Positions 36,058-44,631 of a DNA stretch of 64,000 bases are shown here, piece by piece (positions within the stretch are counted from its first letter, which is position 1; each line of letters opens with the position of its first letter). The position numbers were made by a program, and so were the translations under genes. Below the pieces are notes generated by a model. It ran no database searches. It saw nothing but the letters and a program-made list of their open reading frames with translations, and had not been told where the DNA came from. The stretch is from NCBI RefSeq assembly GCF_008923185.1, contig NZ_WBMT01000016.1, forward strand, positions 234,694-298,693, written 5' to 3'. The DNA comes from Actinomadura rudentiformis. Its GTDB lineage: Bacteria; Actinomycetota; Actinomycetes; Streptosporangiales; Streptosporangiaceae.

Positions 36058-36549
36058 TCAGTGGTAGCGGCCGATGACATCGCGGATCAGGCCGTCGCGG
36101 ATCAGGTAGGCGTACGAGAAGCTCTCGCTGCCGCCGTGCCCGGTCGAGAAGTCGTAGTCCACGACGTGACGTCCGGCCTCCCAGCGCTTGCCGGAGACCT
36201 TGTAGCGACCGCCGACCCGCAGCACCTCCGGGATGAGGAAGTCGTTCATGATCGACTTGCGCGACGGGTAGATGCGGCCGACGCTGTCGAACCTGGCGTT
36301 CTCGGCGAACGTGGCCGCGACACCCGCTTCGTCCCCGGCGTTGGCCGCCGTGACGAAGCGCTGCGCGACCCGTTCCGCACCTGCCTGGTCGGCTGGCCGG
36401 CCGCCCTTCTCCGGCGTCGACGGACTCGCACCCGAGCCGGCGGGCGGCCGGGACGGGCCGGGGTCGCCGGCGGCCGCCTCCGTGCCCGAGCAGCCGGACG
36501 CCACGGTCAGCGCCATCACCGCAAGGCCGATCCCTCGGCGCAATCGCAT
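36058..36549 (-). CDS. NTF2-like (SnoaL-fold) lipoprotein
   Basis: A 163-residue secreted lipoprotein. The lipobox is TVASGC with Cys about residue 20, followed by a Pro/Ser/Gly linker to residue 55. The domain after it (AERVAQRFVTAANAGDEAGVAATFAENARFDSVG) has the NTF2/SnoaL-like alpha plus beta cone pattern, ending in RDGLIRDVIGRYH. Catalytic or ligand-binding roles are possible; none can be assigned. AGGAG lies eight bases before the ATG. It is upstream of the MFS gene and on the same strand, 38 bases away. Confidence 0.7.
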   Translation of the reverse strand: MRLRRGIGLAVMALTVASGCSGTEAAAGDPGPSRPPAGSGASPSTPEKGGRPADQAGAERVAQRFVTAANAGDEAGVAATFAENARFDSVGRIYPSRKSIMNDFLIPEVLRVGGRYKVSGKRWEAGRHVVDYDFSTGHGGSESFSYAYLIRDGLIRDVIGRYH

Positions 36550-36569
36550 GGGCGTACTCCTGTCGGATA

Positions 36570-36607
36570 GATCAAGGTGATCGGGGACGTGGACGTCCCT
36601 CTTGATC
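36570..36607. promoter_or_regulatory. nested inverted repeats upstream of the NTF2-like lipoprotein
   Basis: GATCAAG at 36570-36576 pairs with CTTGATC at 36601-36607. Inside them GGGACGT (36584-36590) pairs with ACGTCCC (36593-36599). The structure lies 20-60 bases before the lipoprotein start, so it could be an operator or an mRNA leader hairpin. The binding factor is unknown. Confidence 0.35.
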
Positions 36608-36827
36608 AAGGAGAGCGCGGATCCGCCGGCTGAGTCCAAGACCTAGGCCCATGCAATGAACGCATAGCCCGGATTGACGTGCGCCGATCCGGTTGTCAGC
36701 CGCCTGATAGGGCTCGGTGCCCGTTTTGTCGCGCCCATTGATGGCCTGGCTGCCGGGCGTGACTACCTTGACGCTTCCGCACGGCTGAACGCCCCGTCGG
36801 CCGTCCAGGGAAGAGAGGTATCCCCCC

Positions 36828-37457
36828 ATGCCTGTCGCCCGTACCAAGCGTACGTTCGGCATCGTGCTGGCCGCGCTGGCCACGTCCGCCGGCCTCGTCT
36901 CGGCCGCCGGACAAGCGTCCGCCGGCGCCGCGGCGTGCACCGACATCGAGTTCGTGGTCGCCCGCGGCACCTTCGAGCCGGGCACGCTCGGCGTCATCGT
37001 CGGCGACCCCGTCAACACCGCGCTGAGGTCCACGCTCACCGGCAGGACCGTGAGCGCCTACCCCGTGAACTACCCCGCCAACCTCGACGCCGACTCGCCC
37101 GTCAAGGGCAACACCGACATGGTCAACCATGTCACCAGCCAAGCCGCCGCCTGCCCGGGCCAGCGTTTCGTCCTGGCCGGCTACTCGCAGGGCGCCGCGG
37201 TCCTCAACCGTTCGATCGGCATCGGCACGGGTAGCGTCGCCACCATCCCCGCGTCGCTGCAGTCGAGAGTCGCGGCCGTCCTGTTCTTCGGCAACCCCCA
37301 GCGCGGGCAGGGCACGAGCGGCCCGTACGGCAGCAAAATCAAGGACTTCTGCCAGGAAGGCGATCCCGTCTGCAGCAACGGCAACAGCTTCCTGGCGCAC
37401 CTGCTCTACTTCCGCAACGCCCAAGAAGCCGCCGACTACGTCAAGAGCAAGCTTTGA
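36828..37457 (+). CDS. secreted cutinase
   Basis: A 209-residue serine esterase of the cutinase family. It has a signal peptide up to about residue 33 and the nucleophile elbow GYSQG (Ser about 120). FCQEGDPVC supplies the catalytic Asp (about 179), and His about 191 follows in FLAHLLYF. Four cysteines are placed for the two conserved disulfides (C37-C109 and C175-C182). It hydrolyses cutin, polyesters or lipid esters outside the cell. A GAGAGG ribosome binding site precedes the ATG. Confidence 0.92.
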   Translation: MPVARTKRTFGIVLAALATSAGLVSAAGQASAGAAACTDIEFVVARGTFEPGTLGVIVGDPVNTALRSTLTGRTVSAYPVNYPANLDADSPVKGNTDMVNHVTSQAAACPGQRFVLAGYSQGAAVLNRSIGIGTGSVATIPASLQSRVAAVLFFGNPQRGQGTSGPYGSKIKDFCQEGDPVCSNGNSFLAHLLYFRNAQEAADYVKSKL

Positions 37458-37479
37458 CAGCCAGGCCCCATGACTGAGC

Positions 37480-37506
37480 GGCCCGTCCGATTCTTCAGGG
37501 CGGGCC
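37480..37506. terminator. terminator-like hairpin after the cutinase gene
   Basis: GGCCCGTCC at 37480-37488 pairs with GGGCGGGCC at 37498-37506 (one G-T pair), with a 9-base loop. It lies between the convergent cutinase and SARP genes. Confidence 0.5.
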
Positions 37507-37534
37507 AGCTCCAGATTGCGCGGCCACTGCGCGT

Positions 37535-38275
37535 TCACGGTGTTCGGGCTCGAAGCAGAGAGGCGTGGATACGACGCAGTTCTGCCGAGGGGTCGATCCC
37601 CAACTCGTCGGCGAGACTGCGGCGCAGCCGTTCATAACTGGCCAGCGCCTCGGCCGGACGGCCGCAGCGACCGAGCGCGACGAGCAGACGCTCCCACAAC
37701 GATTCGCGCAGTGGATGGTGTGAGGTGAGCCGCATCAGTTCCGCGATCAGCTCATGGTGACGCCCCTCGGCCAGGTCCAGGTCGATCCGCCGCTCGATCG
37801 CGCCGAGGTACGACTCGATCAGGTAGGCCGACTCCGCAGTGCGCAGCCAGTCCGAATCGATGCTCTCGAACGGCGGGCCTCGCCACAGCGCCAGCGCCTC
37901 CACGACCAGGCGGCGTTCCTCGGCCGCGTCCCGGGCGCGGCCCGCTTCGGCCAGCAACCGGCGAAACCGCAGCACATCGATCCGGTCCGGCTCGACATCC
38001 AGCCGATAACCCCCGGGCATCGTGGAGACCATGTGCGAGCCCAGCGCGCGGCGGAGCCGGGTGACCAGTGTCTGAACGCTGCGCCGGACGTTGACCGGCA
38101 GGTCCTCTCCCCACAGGGCCGACGCCAGCCGCTGCACCGGCACGGTGTCGCTCGCCGAGACTGCCAGCAGGGCCAGTAATGTGCGCACGCGGCCGCCGGC
38201 GAGACGAACCGACACCCCGTCCCGGCGCACCTCCAGCGGGCCCAGCAGGGCAACAGTGATTCCTCGCTCGTTCAC
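37535..38275 (-). CDS. SARP-type transcriptional regulator (HTH plus BTAD)
   Basis: A 246-residue short SARP. The OmpR-like winged helix spans residues 5-95 (VALLGPLEVRRDGVSVRLAGG, QTLVTRLRRALGSHMVSTMPGGYRL). The BTAD domain fills the rest, ending in DELGIDPSAELRRIHASLLR. The start is a GTG at 38275 with a weak ribosome binding site. Such proteins often activate antibiotic clusters; no biosynthetic genes adjoin it here. Its target is therefore unclear. Confidence 0.85.
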   Translation of the reverse strand: MNERGITVALLGPLEVRRDGVSVRLAGGRVRTLLALLAVSASDTVPVQRLASALWGEDLPVNVRRSVQTLVTRLRRALGSHMVSTMPGGYRLDVEPDRIDVLRFRRLLAEAGRARDAAEERRLVVEALALWRGPPFESIDSDWLRTAESAYLIESYLGAIERRIDLDLAEGRHHELIAELMRLTSHHPLRESLWERLLVALGRCGRPAEALASYERLRRSLADELGIDPSAELRRIHASLLRARTP

Positions 38276-38460
38276 GCGCTCACACTCAGCCACCGGTACG
38301 CCCTGTGGCGTCCATCCGGTGGCGACATGAGCAGTACGCCGTTCGACGCAACGCGGCCATTGGACCTGATGTGCGGGGAGTACCTCAGGCGTCCACGGGT
38401 GCCATTTGCGGCGCAAGGCCCGGCAAGGTCATGTCGGTGGGGCACATGACAACGGATCTT

Positions 38461-39690
38461 TCATCCACGATCGGCGCGGTCGAGCAGCGCGCGGCGTTCG
38501 GGTTCGCTGTGGGCCAGGGCTGCGGCCTGCCGGAACAACACGGCAGCCCGATCATGCTCACCCTGGCGGGCGGTGAGATCGGCTTGTACGGCCAAGGCAT
38601 GGGGATGGTCGGCAAGGGAGCCGCCGGCGCGGGCCTGAGCGAGCAGCGCCAGTCCCGCGGAGGGTCCGTGCGCGTAGCCGTGCGCCACGGCGCGATTCAG
38701 CTGGACGACGGGCGTGGGTTGCAGCCGGGCCAGCTCGTCATAACACCGCGCGATCGTCCGCCAGTCGGTGGCGTCGGCGGACGCGGCAGTGGCATGGCAG
38801 GCTGCGATGCGGGCCTGCAACGCGTATGGGCCGTTCCGCCCTGTCGCGGCAAGCAGGTCGAGGGCCTCAGCGATCGCGGCGTGGTCCCAGCGGGACCGGT
38901 CCTGCCTGTCCAGGGAGAGCAGATTGCCCTCGGCGTCCTGGCGTGCGTCGCGGCGAGAGTGCTGGAACAAGAAGAGCGCCAGCAGCCCGGACACTTCATT
39001 CTGTTCCGGCATGAGCTGCTTGAGCAGCCGTGCAAGGCGGATCGCCTCCTCGGCGAACGCGGGCCGCCCGTCGGCGTTGTAGCCGCGAGTGAACAGCAGA
39101 TACAGCACAGCCAGGACGCCGGGGAGCCGCTCGGCGAGAGCCGGCCCGCTGGGCACGCGGTACGGGATGCCCGCGTCAGCGATCTTCGACTTGGCGCGGG
39201 TCAGCCGGCGGGTCATGGTCGACTCGCTGACCAGGAGGACACGGGCGATGTCGGCGGCCGGCACGCCGCAGATCGTCCGCAGGGTCAGCGCCACGCGCGC
39301 CTCGAGCGTGAGCGCGGGATGGCAGCACGTGAAGATGAGCCGCAGCCGGTCGTCCACGACCTCCTCCTGTACGGGCTGTGCGCTTGCGGGATCCGGATCG
39401 GTGAGCGCGAGCACTGCCAGCTCACGCAGCTTGCGGCGTTCCACCGACGCGCGCCGCAACACGTCGATCGCCCGGTTGCGGGCCACCGTCATGAGCCAGC
39501 CGCCCGGGTTCGCGGGCACGCCCTGCTCGGGCCACCGCTGCAAGGCGAGGGCCAGTGCCTCCTGGGCGCAGTCCTCAGCCAGCGTCCACTCGCCCGTGAC
39601 GCGGATCAGGGCCGCGACGATGCGGGGGTAGGCGTCCGAGCACGCGGCTGCGGCGGCCGAAGCCGCCGCAGCCGGTCGCCTGTCCGTCAC
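38461..39690 (-). CDS. ECF sigma factor, ECF42-like
   Basis: A 409-residue extracytoplasmic-function sigma factor. Region 2 includes DCAQEALALALQRWPEQGVP and PGGWLMTVARNRAIDVLRRA, and region 4 is RTICGVPAADIARVLLVSESTMTRRL. A long C-terminal extension (DUF6596-like: LPGVLAVLYLLFTRGYNADG onward) with TPR-like helices identifies the ECF42 type. The GTG start overlaps the stop of the upstream DGPF gene, the conserved partner of ECF42 sigma factors. No anti-sigma factor is adjacent; the C-terminal extension is thought to regulate these proteins. Confidence 0.9.
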   Translation of the reverse strand: MTDRRPAAAASAAAAACSDAYPRIVAALIRVTGEWTLAEDCAQEALALALQRWPEQGVPANPGGWLMTVARNRAIDVLRRASVERRKLRELAVLALTDPDPASAQPVQEEVVDDRLRLIFTCCHPALTLEARVALTLRTICGVPAADIARVLLVSESTMTRRLTRAKSKIADAGIPYRVPSGPALAERLPGVLAVLYLLFTRGYNADGRPAFAEEAIRLARLLKQLMPEQNEVSGLLALFLFQHSRRDARQDAEGNLLSLDRQDRSRWDHAAIAEALDLLAATGRNGPYALQARIAACHATAASADATDWRTIARCYDELARLQPTPVVQLNRAVAHGYAHGPSAGLALLAQARAGGSLADHPHALAVQADLTARQGEHDRAAVLFRQAAALAHSEPERRALLDRADRG

Positions 39691-40022
39691 CGCTCGAGCT
39701 CGGCGAACGGGCGGAGCTCCAGCCGTCCTTCCCGGGCCATGGGGTGAGCGCGGGCGACCTCGATCGCCTCATCCAGGTCGGCGCATTCGAGCAGGTCGAA
39801 GCCCACGATCACCTCCTGGGTCTCCGCGAACGGACCGTCGCTGAGCAGCAGCTGCCCCTGACGGACCCGGACGGTGGTGGCCGCGGACTCCGGCGCCAGC
39901 GCGCTGCCCTGCAGGCGCCGGCCACTCGCGTCGTTCTCCGAGACCCACACGTCGATGTCAGGCCGGTTCTCCGGATCCGGATCCGGCTCGGCGTCGGTGC
40001 AGACGAACATCATGTACTTCAA
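39687..40022 (-). CDS. YCII/DGPF-domain protein
   Basis: A 111-residue YCII-related protein. The signature SDGPFAETQEVIVGFDLLECADLDEA is clear. The best start is TTG 40022 (LKYMMFVC; most homologs begin MKYM), with GGAG seven bases upstream. It is translationally coupled to the ECF42-like sigma factor. DGPF proteins are small and presumed enzymatic or regulatory; their biochemical role is not established. Confidence 0.85.
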   Translation of the reverse strand: MKYMMFVCTDAEPDPDPENRPDIDVWVSENDASGRRLQGSALAPESAATTVRVRQGQLLLSDGPFAETQEVIVGFDLLECADLDEAIEVARAHPMAREGRLELRPFAELER

Positions 40023-40231
40023 CTCTGCGCTCCTTGGTGTGACGTGATCGCACCTTAGTGACGAACGCCCCCCGCGCTTCCGGACACACCCACACCCGAA
40101 ATTTCCCCCAACAATCATGATGGGTGCGTCTGACGTCCTTCCGCTGTCAGATGCTGCGACCATCACATATAGCCCAGAGCGCTTCGGTGTCTGGGGGATC
40201 GCACGGGGCGAGAGATGGCAGATGAGAGGGG

Positions 40232-41068
40232 ATGAGCATGTACCAGGTGCTGCCGTTCGAAGGGCTGGCTGAGGCGCGGTTGGGGGAGGAGCGGGCCGTG
40301 CTTCAGCGGCGGCTGGGTGAACATCGCACGTTCCGCAAGGGGCACGCCCAGATCGGGCTGGCCGACCAGTATGTGGAGCGCGGGCTGATCCTGCACCACG
40401 ACGACCGGGAGCGTCTCTTCTATATCGAAGTCAGCGACGTTCCCCTCTATCACCGCGATGTGCCGTTGCTCGACCGGCCGTACGAGAGCGTTCGGAACGA
40501 TCTGGCAGAGCTGGGCTGCCGGATCGTCGAAGACGACGAAGGGTGTGAGCTCCCTGACGACGGCTTCAACCTGTGGTGCGTGGACACAGACGTCACCATG
40601 GTCGGCCTCTTCCCCAAGGACCGGCGCGGCAGCGTGGGTGACTTCGTGGAAGGCGAGTCGCGCGTGGGAACGCTCCGCGCCCACGACGTCACGCCGGGCG
40701 TGGGCACCGGGCCGGTGCGGCTCGGGATGCGGCGGGACGAGCTTCGCGCCATGCTCGGCACGTGCCTGGAATCGGTTCCCGAATACGGAGCGGCGGGCGA
40801 GGATTCCTACATTGAGCACGGGTTGACGCTGGAGTTCGCCGCCGACGATGTCCTGACGGGGATCGTCATCGCATCTCTCGCCCGAACGGTCACCTGTCAG
40901 GGAGTTCAGATGCTCGGACGGCGCTACTCCGAGGTCGTCGACGAGCTTGCGGCGGCGGGCGTGACCGTCGAGCGGGGCGAACTGGCCGGACACGCGCCCG
41001 GATTCACACTTCAATGCCCCAGCGAGGCCTGGATCGTGTCAGCCATCCGGATCGGACCTATGTCCTAG
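40232..41068 (+). CDS. hypothetical protein with two tandem copies of one domain
   Basis: A 278-residue soluble protein, not recognised. The halves look alike: about residues 10-130 and 150-278 each run from an R/L-LG helix (LGEERAVLQRRLGEH; LGMRRDELRAMLGTC) through a Y-x-E-x-GL strand (DQYVERGLILHH; DSYIEHGLTLEF). Each half then has a segment of the form SVRNDLAELGCRIVEDDEG or EVVDELAAAGVTVERGELA and ends in a Phe-x-Leu strand followed by a hydrophobic strand. Internal duplication is the likely origin. GAGGGG precedes ATGAGCATG. The gene overlaps the convergent methyltransferase by 11 bases. Confidence 0.65.
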   Translation: MSMYQVLPFEGLAEARLGEERAVLQRRLGEHRTFRKGHAQIGLADQYVERGLILHHDDRERLFYIEVSDVPLYHRDVPLLDRPYESVRNDLAELGCRIVEDDEGCELPDDGFNLWCVDTDVTMVGLFPKDRRGSVGDFVEGESRVGTLRAHDVTPGVGTGPVRLGMRRDELRAMLGTCLESVPEYGAAGEDSYIEHGLTLEFAADDVLTGIVIASLARTVTCQGVQMLGRRYSEVVDELAAAGVTVERGELAGHAPGFTLQCPSEAWIVSAIRIGPMS

Positions 41069-41864
41069 GACGCGCAACGCCCCGTACAGCCCAAGCTTTG
41101 GCCGTGAGCGGGATCGATCCGTCCTGGCCGCGGGGGAGGCGTGCATGGAGCAGATCGCGCAACGCGTCGCGCCGCTCTCCGGCCAGCGACATGACCCAAC
41201 CGGGGGCCGGGCCCTGACCGCCCAGGAACGGGTTCCAGTAGTCGTCGAAGTCGGCGAACACGGTCGGCACCTCGATCGCCTGCACCGTCACCTCGTCCAT
41301 TTCGGCGAGGGCCCATAGCCGGCTGAGCGGTTCTGGACGGCACAGGGGGAATCGGCGGCCCTCGTCCAGCTCGGCTGCGGCAGGGTTGAGGGTGACCGCG
41401 GCGTCCCAGAAGTAGCGCAGCATGGCCATGCCCTCGGCGTAGTCCCAGACATAGGCGGCGGCCAGGCCGCCCGGCGCGGTGACGCGGGCGAGCTCTGCGG
41501 CGGCACGGTGGGGATCAGGAACGAAGTTGAGCGCCAGGCCGCTGACGACCACGTCGAAGTGCTGGTCGGGGAAGGGCAGTGCTTGTGCGTCCGCCAGGTG
41601 GAAGGTGGCCCGCTTGTCGACGATGTGAGCGCGGGCATGTGCCAGGAAGGCCGCGGAGGTGTCCACGCCGGTGATCTGAGCGGGCTCCGCCGTGGCCAGG
41701 GCGGTCGCTGTCAACGCCCCGGTACCGCACCCCACATCCAGCCACCGCCGCCCGGCCGGAACGTTCAGCCACTGCAGGAAAGCGTCCGCGACGCTGCGGC
41801 TCCAACGGCCGATGTACGCCTCGTAGGCGTCGCCGGCAGCCCATACCTCGTGCCCAGGTCCCAT
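41058..41864 (-). CDS. class I SAM-dependent methyltransferase
   Basis: A 268-residue methyltransferase. The SAM-binding motif I is LDVGCGTGALTATAL; motif II is GVDTSAAFL, and FPDQHFDVVVSGLALNFVPD matches motifs III and IV. It resembles UbiE/Methyltransf_11 proteins; the substrate is unknown. ATG 41864 is preferred over ATG 41879 because AAGGG precedes it at eight bases. A 15-bp tandem duplication covers the start region. Confidence 0.85.
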   Translation of the reverse strand: MGPGHEVWAAGDAYEAYIGRWSRSVADAFLQWLNVPAGRRWLDVGCGTGALTATALATAEPAQITGVDTSAAFLAHARAHIVDKRATFHLADAQALPFPDQHFDVVVSGLALNFVPDPHRAAAELARVTAPGGLAAAYVWDYAEGMAMLRYFWDAAVTLNPAAAELDEGRRFPLCRPEPLSRLWALAEMDEVTVQAIEVPTVFADFDDYWNPFLGGQGPAPGWVMSLAGERRDALRDLLHARLPRGQDGSIPLTAKAWAVRGVARPRT

Positions 41865-41890
41865 ATGACGACCCTTCATATGACGACCCT
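41862..41890 (+). repeat. 15-bp tandem repeat at the methyltransferase start
   Basis: CATATGACGACCCT occurs at 41862-41875 and again at 41877-41890 (period 15). On the minus strand it creates two in-frame ATG codons, 41879 and 41864, with an AAGGGT before the second. A local duplication thus added an alternative start. Confidence 0.7.
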
Positions 41891-41932
41891 ACGACGAGCG
41901 CTGAAGCCGCTTGGCGGCATAATCCCGTACTT

Positions 41933-42541
41933 GTGAGGATCAAAGGGTGGCCGTGGGGGCGCATCGGCTCCGCGATGGCGGCGGGCATGGCCGGGCTGCT
42001 GCTCGGTGGTGGAGTCGCCTGGGGGATGGCCAACGATCAGACCGAGACAGAGGCCCCGGCCCGGGCGGTTCCCTCGCCCTGCAATCTGCCGGACCGTGCA
42101 TCGCTGGACCGCCTTCTGCCCAAGGCGAGGATCAGTTACGCCACACTCCCCGATCCTCGCCAGTCGGGGTGGAGCATCGCGTCTTGCCGATTTGTGGCGC
42201 CGGATCGTTCCGGCCCGGCGATCAGTCTGCGGCTGCGGCGTTACGGGGAACGGAGGGTGGACGAGCAGAAGGGCAAGGGCACCAGGTATGTGACGTACTC
42301 GGGTGCGCGCGAGGCGAGGACGGCCTTCGACCACGAGCGGAGTGAAGGCGCCGCGTCATGCGGAAGCGGCCCGGCAGCGGGAGGGGTCTTCTGCACATGG
42401 AACTCCGCGGGACGCCTGGGCTACAGGGTGCTCGGGCACCGGGACGATCTCGTCCTTTGGCTCACCGGCGAGAAGTTCCCGCCCGGTAGGGAACTGGAGC
42501 TCGAACGCCTCGCCGGGACGATCCTGGCGGCCGCCCGATGA
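41933..42541 (+). CDS. membrane-anchored hypothetical protein
   Basis: A 202-residue protein with one N-terminal membrane helix (about residues 12-32) and an extracytoplasmic domain containing PCNLPDRASLDRLLP, two central cysteines and WLTGEKFPPGRELELERLAGTI near the end. The layout resembles DUF3558-like actinobacterial envelope proteins. It begins with GTG 41933 close to the divergent methyltransferase. The next gene overlaps its stop (ATGA), and both encode proteins of the same design. Confidence 0.6.
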   Translation: MRIKGWPWGRIGSAMAAGMAGLLLGGGVAWGMANDQTETEAPARAVPSPCNLPDRASLDRLLPKARISYATLPDPRQSGWSIASCRFVAPDRSGPAISLRLRRYGERRVDEQKGKGTRYVTYSGAREARTAFDHERSEGAASCGSGPAAGGVFCTWNSAGRLGYRVLGHRDDLVLWLTGEKFPPGRELELERLAGTILAAAR

Positions 42542-43095
42542 CGCGGCGGCACTCGCTCCGGGAGGTCGCGCGCCAACCCTATGGGCCCGCCCTGCTCGCG
42601 TTCATCTTCAGTCTCGTCGTCGGCATGGTGGGCGTCCTTGTCGCCACGTTCTTCGGGTTCCTGCCCTACGGCCGCCCTTTCGCGCTGCGTGACCCGTGCG
42701 ATGCTCTCGCGGGCATGAAGACGATCACCGATGGCCGGCCCCTCCTCGGGCGAGATGGGCGCGCCAAGGCCTCGTGCCGGACCACGTACACCTCCTCCGC
42801 CACCGGCCACACCGACCTTGAGATCGACGTCGCGAAGAAGCCCGGGAAGGTCGCTCGTGCCGAGCACGACCGCTCCTGTGCCGCGCTTGCCGGCATGGGC
42901 GTCGTTGAAAAACCCGTGGGATTGGGCGACGCGGCGTGCGCGGTGATCGTGGACGGACGCCTGCGTTCGGCCGTCGTGCTCGTCCGGCGCGGGAACATCG
43001 CCGTCACGCTCGCCTACTCCACCGAGACCAGAAAGGCCGACGAGGTACGGCGCGTGGCGTTCCAGGCCGCTCAAGCCGTCGCGTCGTCCGCCTGA
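42538..43095 (+). CDS. membrane-anchored hypothetical protein
   Basis: A 185-residue protein with one membrane helix (about residues 18-42) and an outer domain with cysteines at DPCDAL, KASCRT, DRSCAAL and DAACAV, probably two disulfides. It is coupled to the gene before it by a four-base overlap. The pair may work together in the envelope; no function is known. The 3' end overlaps the MerR gene by 25 bases. Confidence 0.6.
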   Translation: MTRRHSLREVARQPYGPALLAFIFSLVVGMVGVLVATFFGFLPYGRPFALRDPCDALAGMKTITDGRPLLGRDGRAKASCRTTYTSSATGHTDLEIDVAKKPGKVARAEHDRSCAALAGMGVVEKPVGLGDAACAVIVDGRLRSAVVLVRRGNIAVTLAYSTETRKADEVRRVAFQAAQAVASSA

Positions 43096-43472
43096 CCGAC
43101 TCGCACATCCGGTAGCTGGGCGGCCAGGCGGACGCGGAGTTCGGTCAGGCGGGCGATCTCGGTGTCGAGGGCGGCCAGGCGGCGTTCGGCGATGCCTGCG
43201 GGCCGGGAGCAGGCTCCCCCGGGAGCGCCGTACTCGGGAAGGACCTCGGTGTCCAGCATGGCCAGTCGGTCGGCGCAACCTCGCAGGTCGGCGATCGTCA
43301 GGCCGAAGGAGAGGAGGTCGCGGATGACGCGTATGCGGGCGACCTCCTCGGGACTGTAGAGGCGTTGCCCGGTGGCGGTGCGCCGTGGCGGGGGCAGGAG
43401 TCCCTCCTGCTCGTAGAACCGCAGGGCACGCGGGGTGGTGCCGGCTGCCGCCGCGGCGTCGCCGATCCGCAT
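43071..43472 (-). CDS. MerR-family transcriptional regulator
   Basis: A 133-residue MerR regulator. The N-terminal winged helix reads MRIGDAAAAAGTTPRALRFYEQEGLL and the recognition wing RTATGQRLYSPEEVARIRVIRDLLSFG. A coiled helix and short effector region with GGACSRPAGI follow. AGGAGG precedes the ATG. The gene lies just downstream of a decayed oxidoreductase of the kind often controlled by such regulators. Confidence 0.88.
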   Translation of the reverse strand: MRIGDAAAAAGTTPRALRFYEQEGLLPPPRRTATGQRLYSPEEVARIRVIRDLLSFGLTIADLRGCADRLAMLDTEVLPEYGAPGGACSRPAGIAERRLAALDTEIARLTELRVRLAAQLPDVRVGQADDATA

Positions 43473-43488
43473 CGGGCCTCCTGAGTCT

Positions 43489-43706
43489 CTAAAGGGCGAC
43501 CACCACGGTGCCCAGGTGTCGACCGGTCATCATGTCGTGCAACGCCTGAGGGCCGCATGGATGCCCGGGACACTGACGTACGGGAAAGTGATGTCGCCGG
43601 CGCGCAGCCAGGCGGCGAACCGGTCGAGCCACTCCGACCCGATCTCCCCGTCGCCGCCGGCGCTGTACTTCTCGGTGGGTACGGGGCAGATCAGCCATGA
43701 TCGCAT
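43489..43706 (-). pseudogene. remnant of an MDR-family NADP-dependent oxidoreductase
   Basis: Only the C-terminal end survives, in two frames. From ATG 43706 one frame reads LICPVPTEKYSAGGDGE and then WLDRFAAWLRAGDITFPYVS before running into a stop. The second frame takes over near 43560 and ends ALHDMMTGRHLGTVVVAL followed by TAG at 43489. That ending is typical of zinc-type quinone oxidoreductase-like proteins, which are normally about 330 residues. The N-terminal two thirds are missing and at least one frameshift is present. Confidence 0.7.
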
Positions 43707-43821
43707 CTCGATTCTGAAGGCCGGTACGACTGCGCGACCCTAACCCTTGACGTGTACGCCAAAGGCAACACGTGACCACCCGTCCGCCAGTGCAGTTTTC
43801 TCCGCCAGTCATTGATTAATG

Positions 43822-43850
43822 TTGTCAATGTTTTTCCATGGGAATAGGCA
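43822..43850 (+). promoter_or_regulatory. possible sigma-70-type promoter before the DHFR-fold gene
   Basis: TTGTCA (43822-43827) and TAGGCA (43845-43850) are 17 bases apart in an unusually AT-rich stretch (43795-43870). The small inverted repeat CATTGA/TCAATG (43810-43815 and 43825-43830) overlaps the -35 element. The downstream gene starts at 43922. Confidence 0.35.
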
Positions 43851-43921
43851 TTGGACGTCATTCTCGTATTGATTCATGCTGGAGGTGCACCAGGAAGTTC
43901 ACCCATCGAAGGAGGACTCTG

Positions 43922-44569
43922 ATGTCCGACGTCCGCGTTCACAACTTCACGATCTCGCTTGACGGCTTTGCCACCGGCGCAGGTCAGGCCCCCGACGCCC
44001 CGTTCGGTCACGCAGGCGAACGCCTGCACGAGTGGATGTTCGCCACCCGGTTCTGGCATCAGATGCGCGGCGGCCGGGGCGGCAGCGTCGGCGCCGACAA
44101 CGCGTTCGCCGCCATGCACGGCCCCGGCATCGGCGCCGAGATCATGGGCGCCGGCAAGTTCGGCCCGCCCGGCTGGCAGGACGACCCCGGCTACAAGGGT
44201 GCGTGGGGCGCCAACCCGCCGTTCCACACGCCGGTCTTCGTGCTCACCCACCGGCCGCGGCCATCGGTCGAGATGGAGGGCGGCACCACCTTCCACTTCC
44301 TCGACGCCTCACCCGCCGAGGCGCTCAGCCAGGCCCGCGCGGCGGCCGGTGGCCGGGACGTGCGCCTGGGCGGCGGGCCCTCGGTGATTCGCGACTTCCT
44401 TACCGAGGGGCTGGTCGATCACATGCACGTCGTCCAGGTCCCGATCCTGCTCGGTCGAGGTGTCCGGCTCTGGGACGGCCTGGAGTCGCTGGAGGAGGCG
44501 TATCAGATCGAGGCGGTCTCCACGCCCAGTGGCGTCACTCACCTGACGTTCACCGCCAAGAACCGGTGA
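43922..44569 (+). CDS. dihydrofolate reductase-fold protein (RibD C-terminal type)
   Basis: A 215-residue RibD_C-like reductase of the longer actinobacterial type. Motifs are VRVHNFTISLDGFATG, GAEIMGAGKFGPPGWQDDP, FVLTHRPRPSVEMEGGTTFHF and RLGGGPSVIRDFLTEGLVDHMHVVQVPILLGRG. It probably binds NADPH; the substrate is unknown. AAGGAGG six bases before the ATG at 43922 fixes the start. It is not close in sequence to the similar-fold protein at 29275. Confidence 0.85.
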   Translation: MSDVRVHNFTISLDGFATGAGQAPDAPFGHAGERLHEWMFATRFWHQMRGGRGGSVGADNAFAAMHGPGIGAEIMGAGKFGPPGWQDDPGYKGAWGANPPFHTPVFVLTHRPRPSVEMEGGTTFHFLDASPAEALSQARAAAGGRDVRLGGGPSVIRDFLTEGLVDHMHVVQVPILLGRGVRLWDGLESLEEAYQIEAVSTPSGVTHLTFTAKNR

Positions 44570-44631
44570 CCGCGAAGGCGCCCGAGACTCAGGTGGCAGA
44601 CCTGGGACGCCTTCATCAAGGACGTGTCAGG

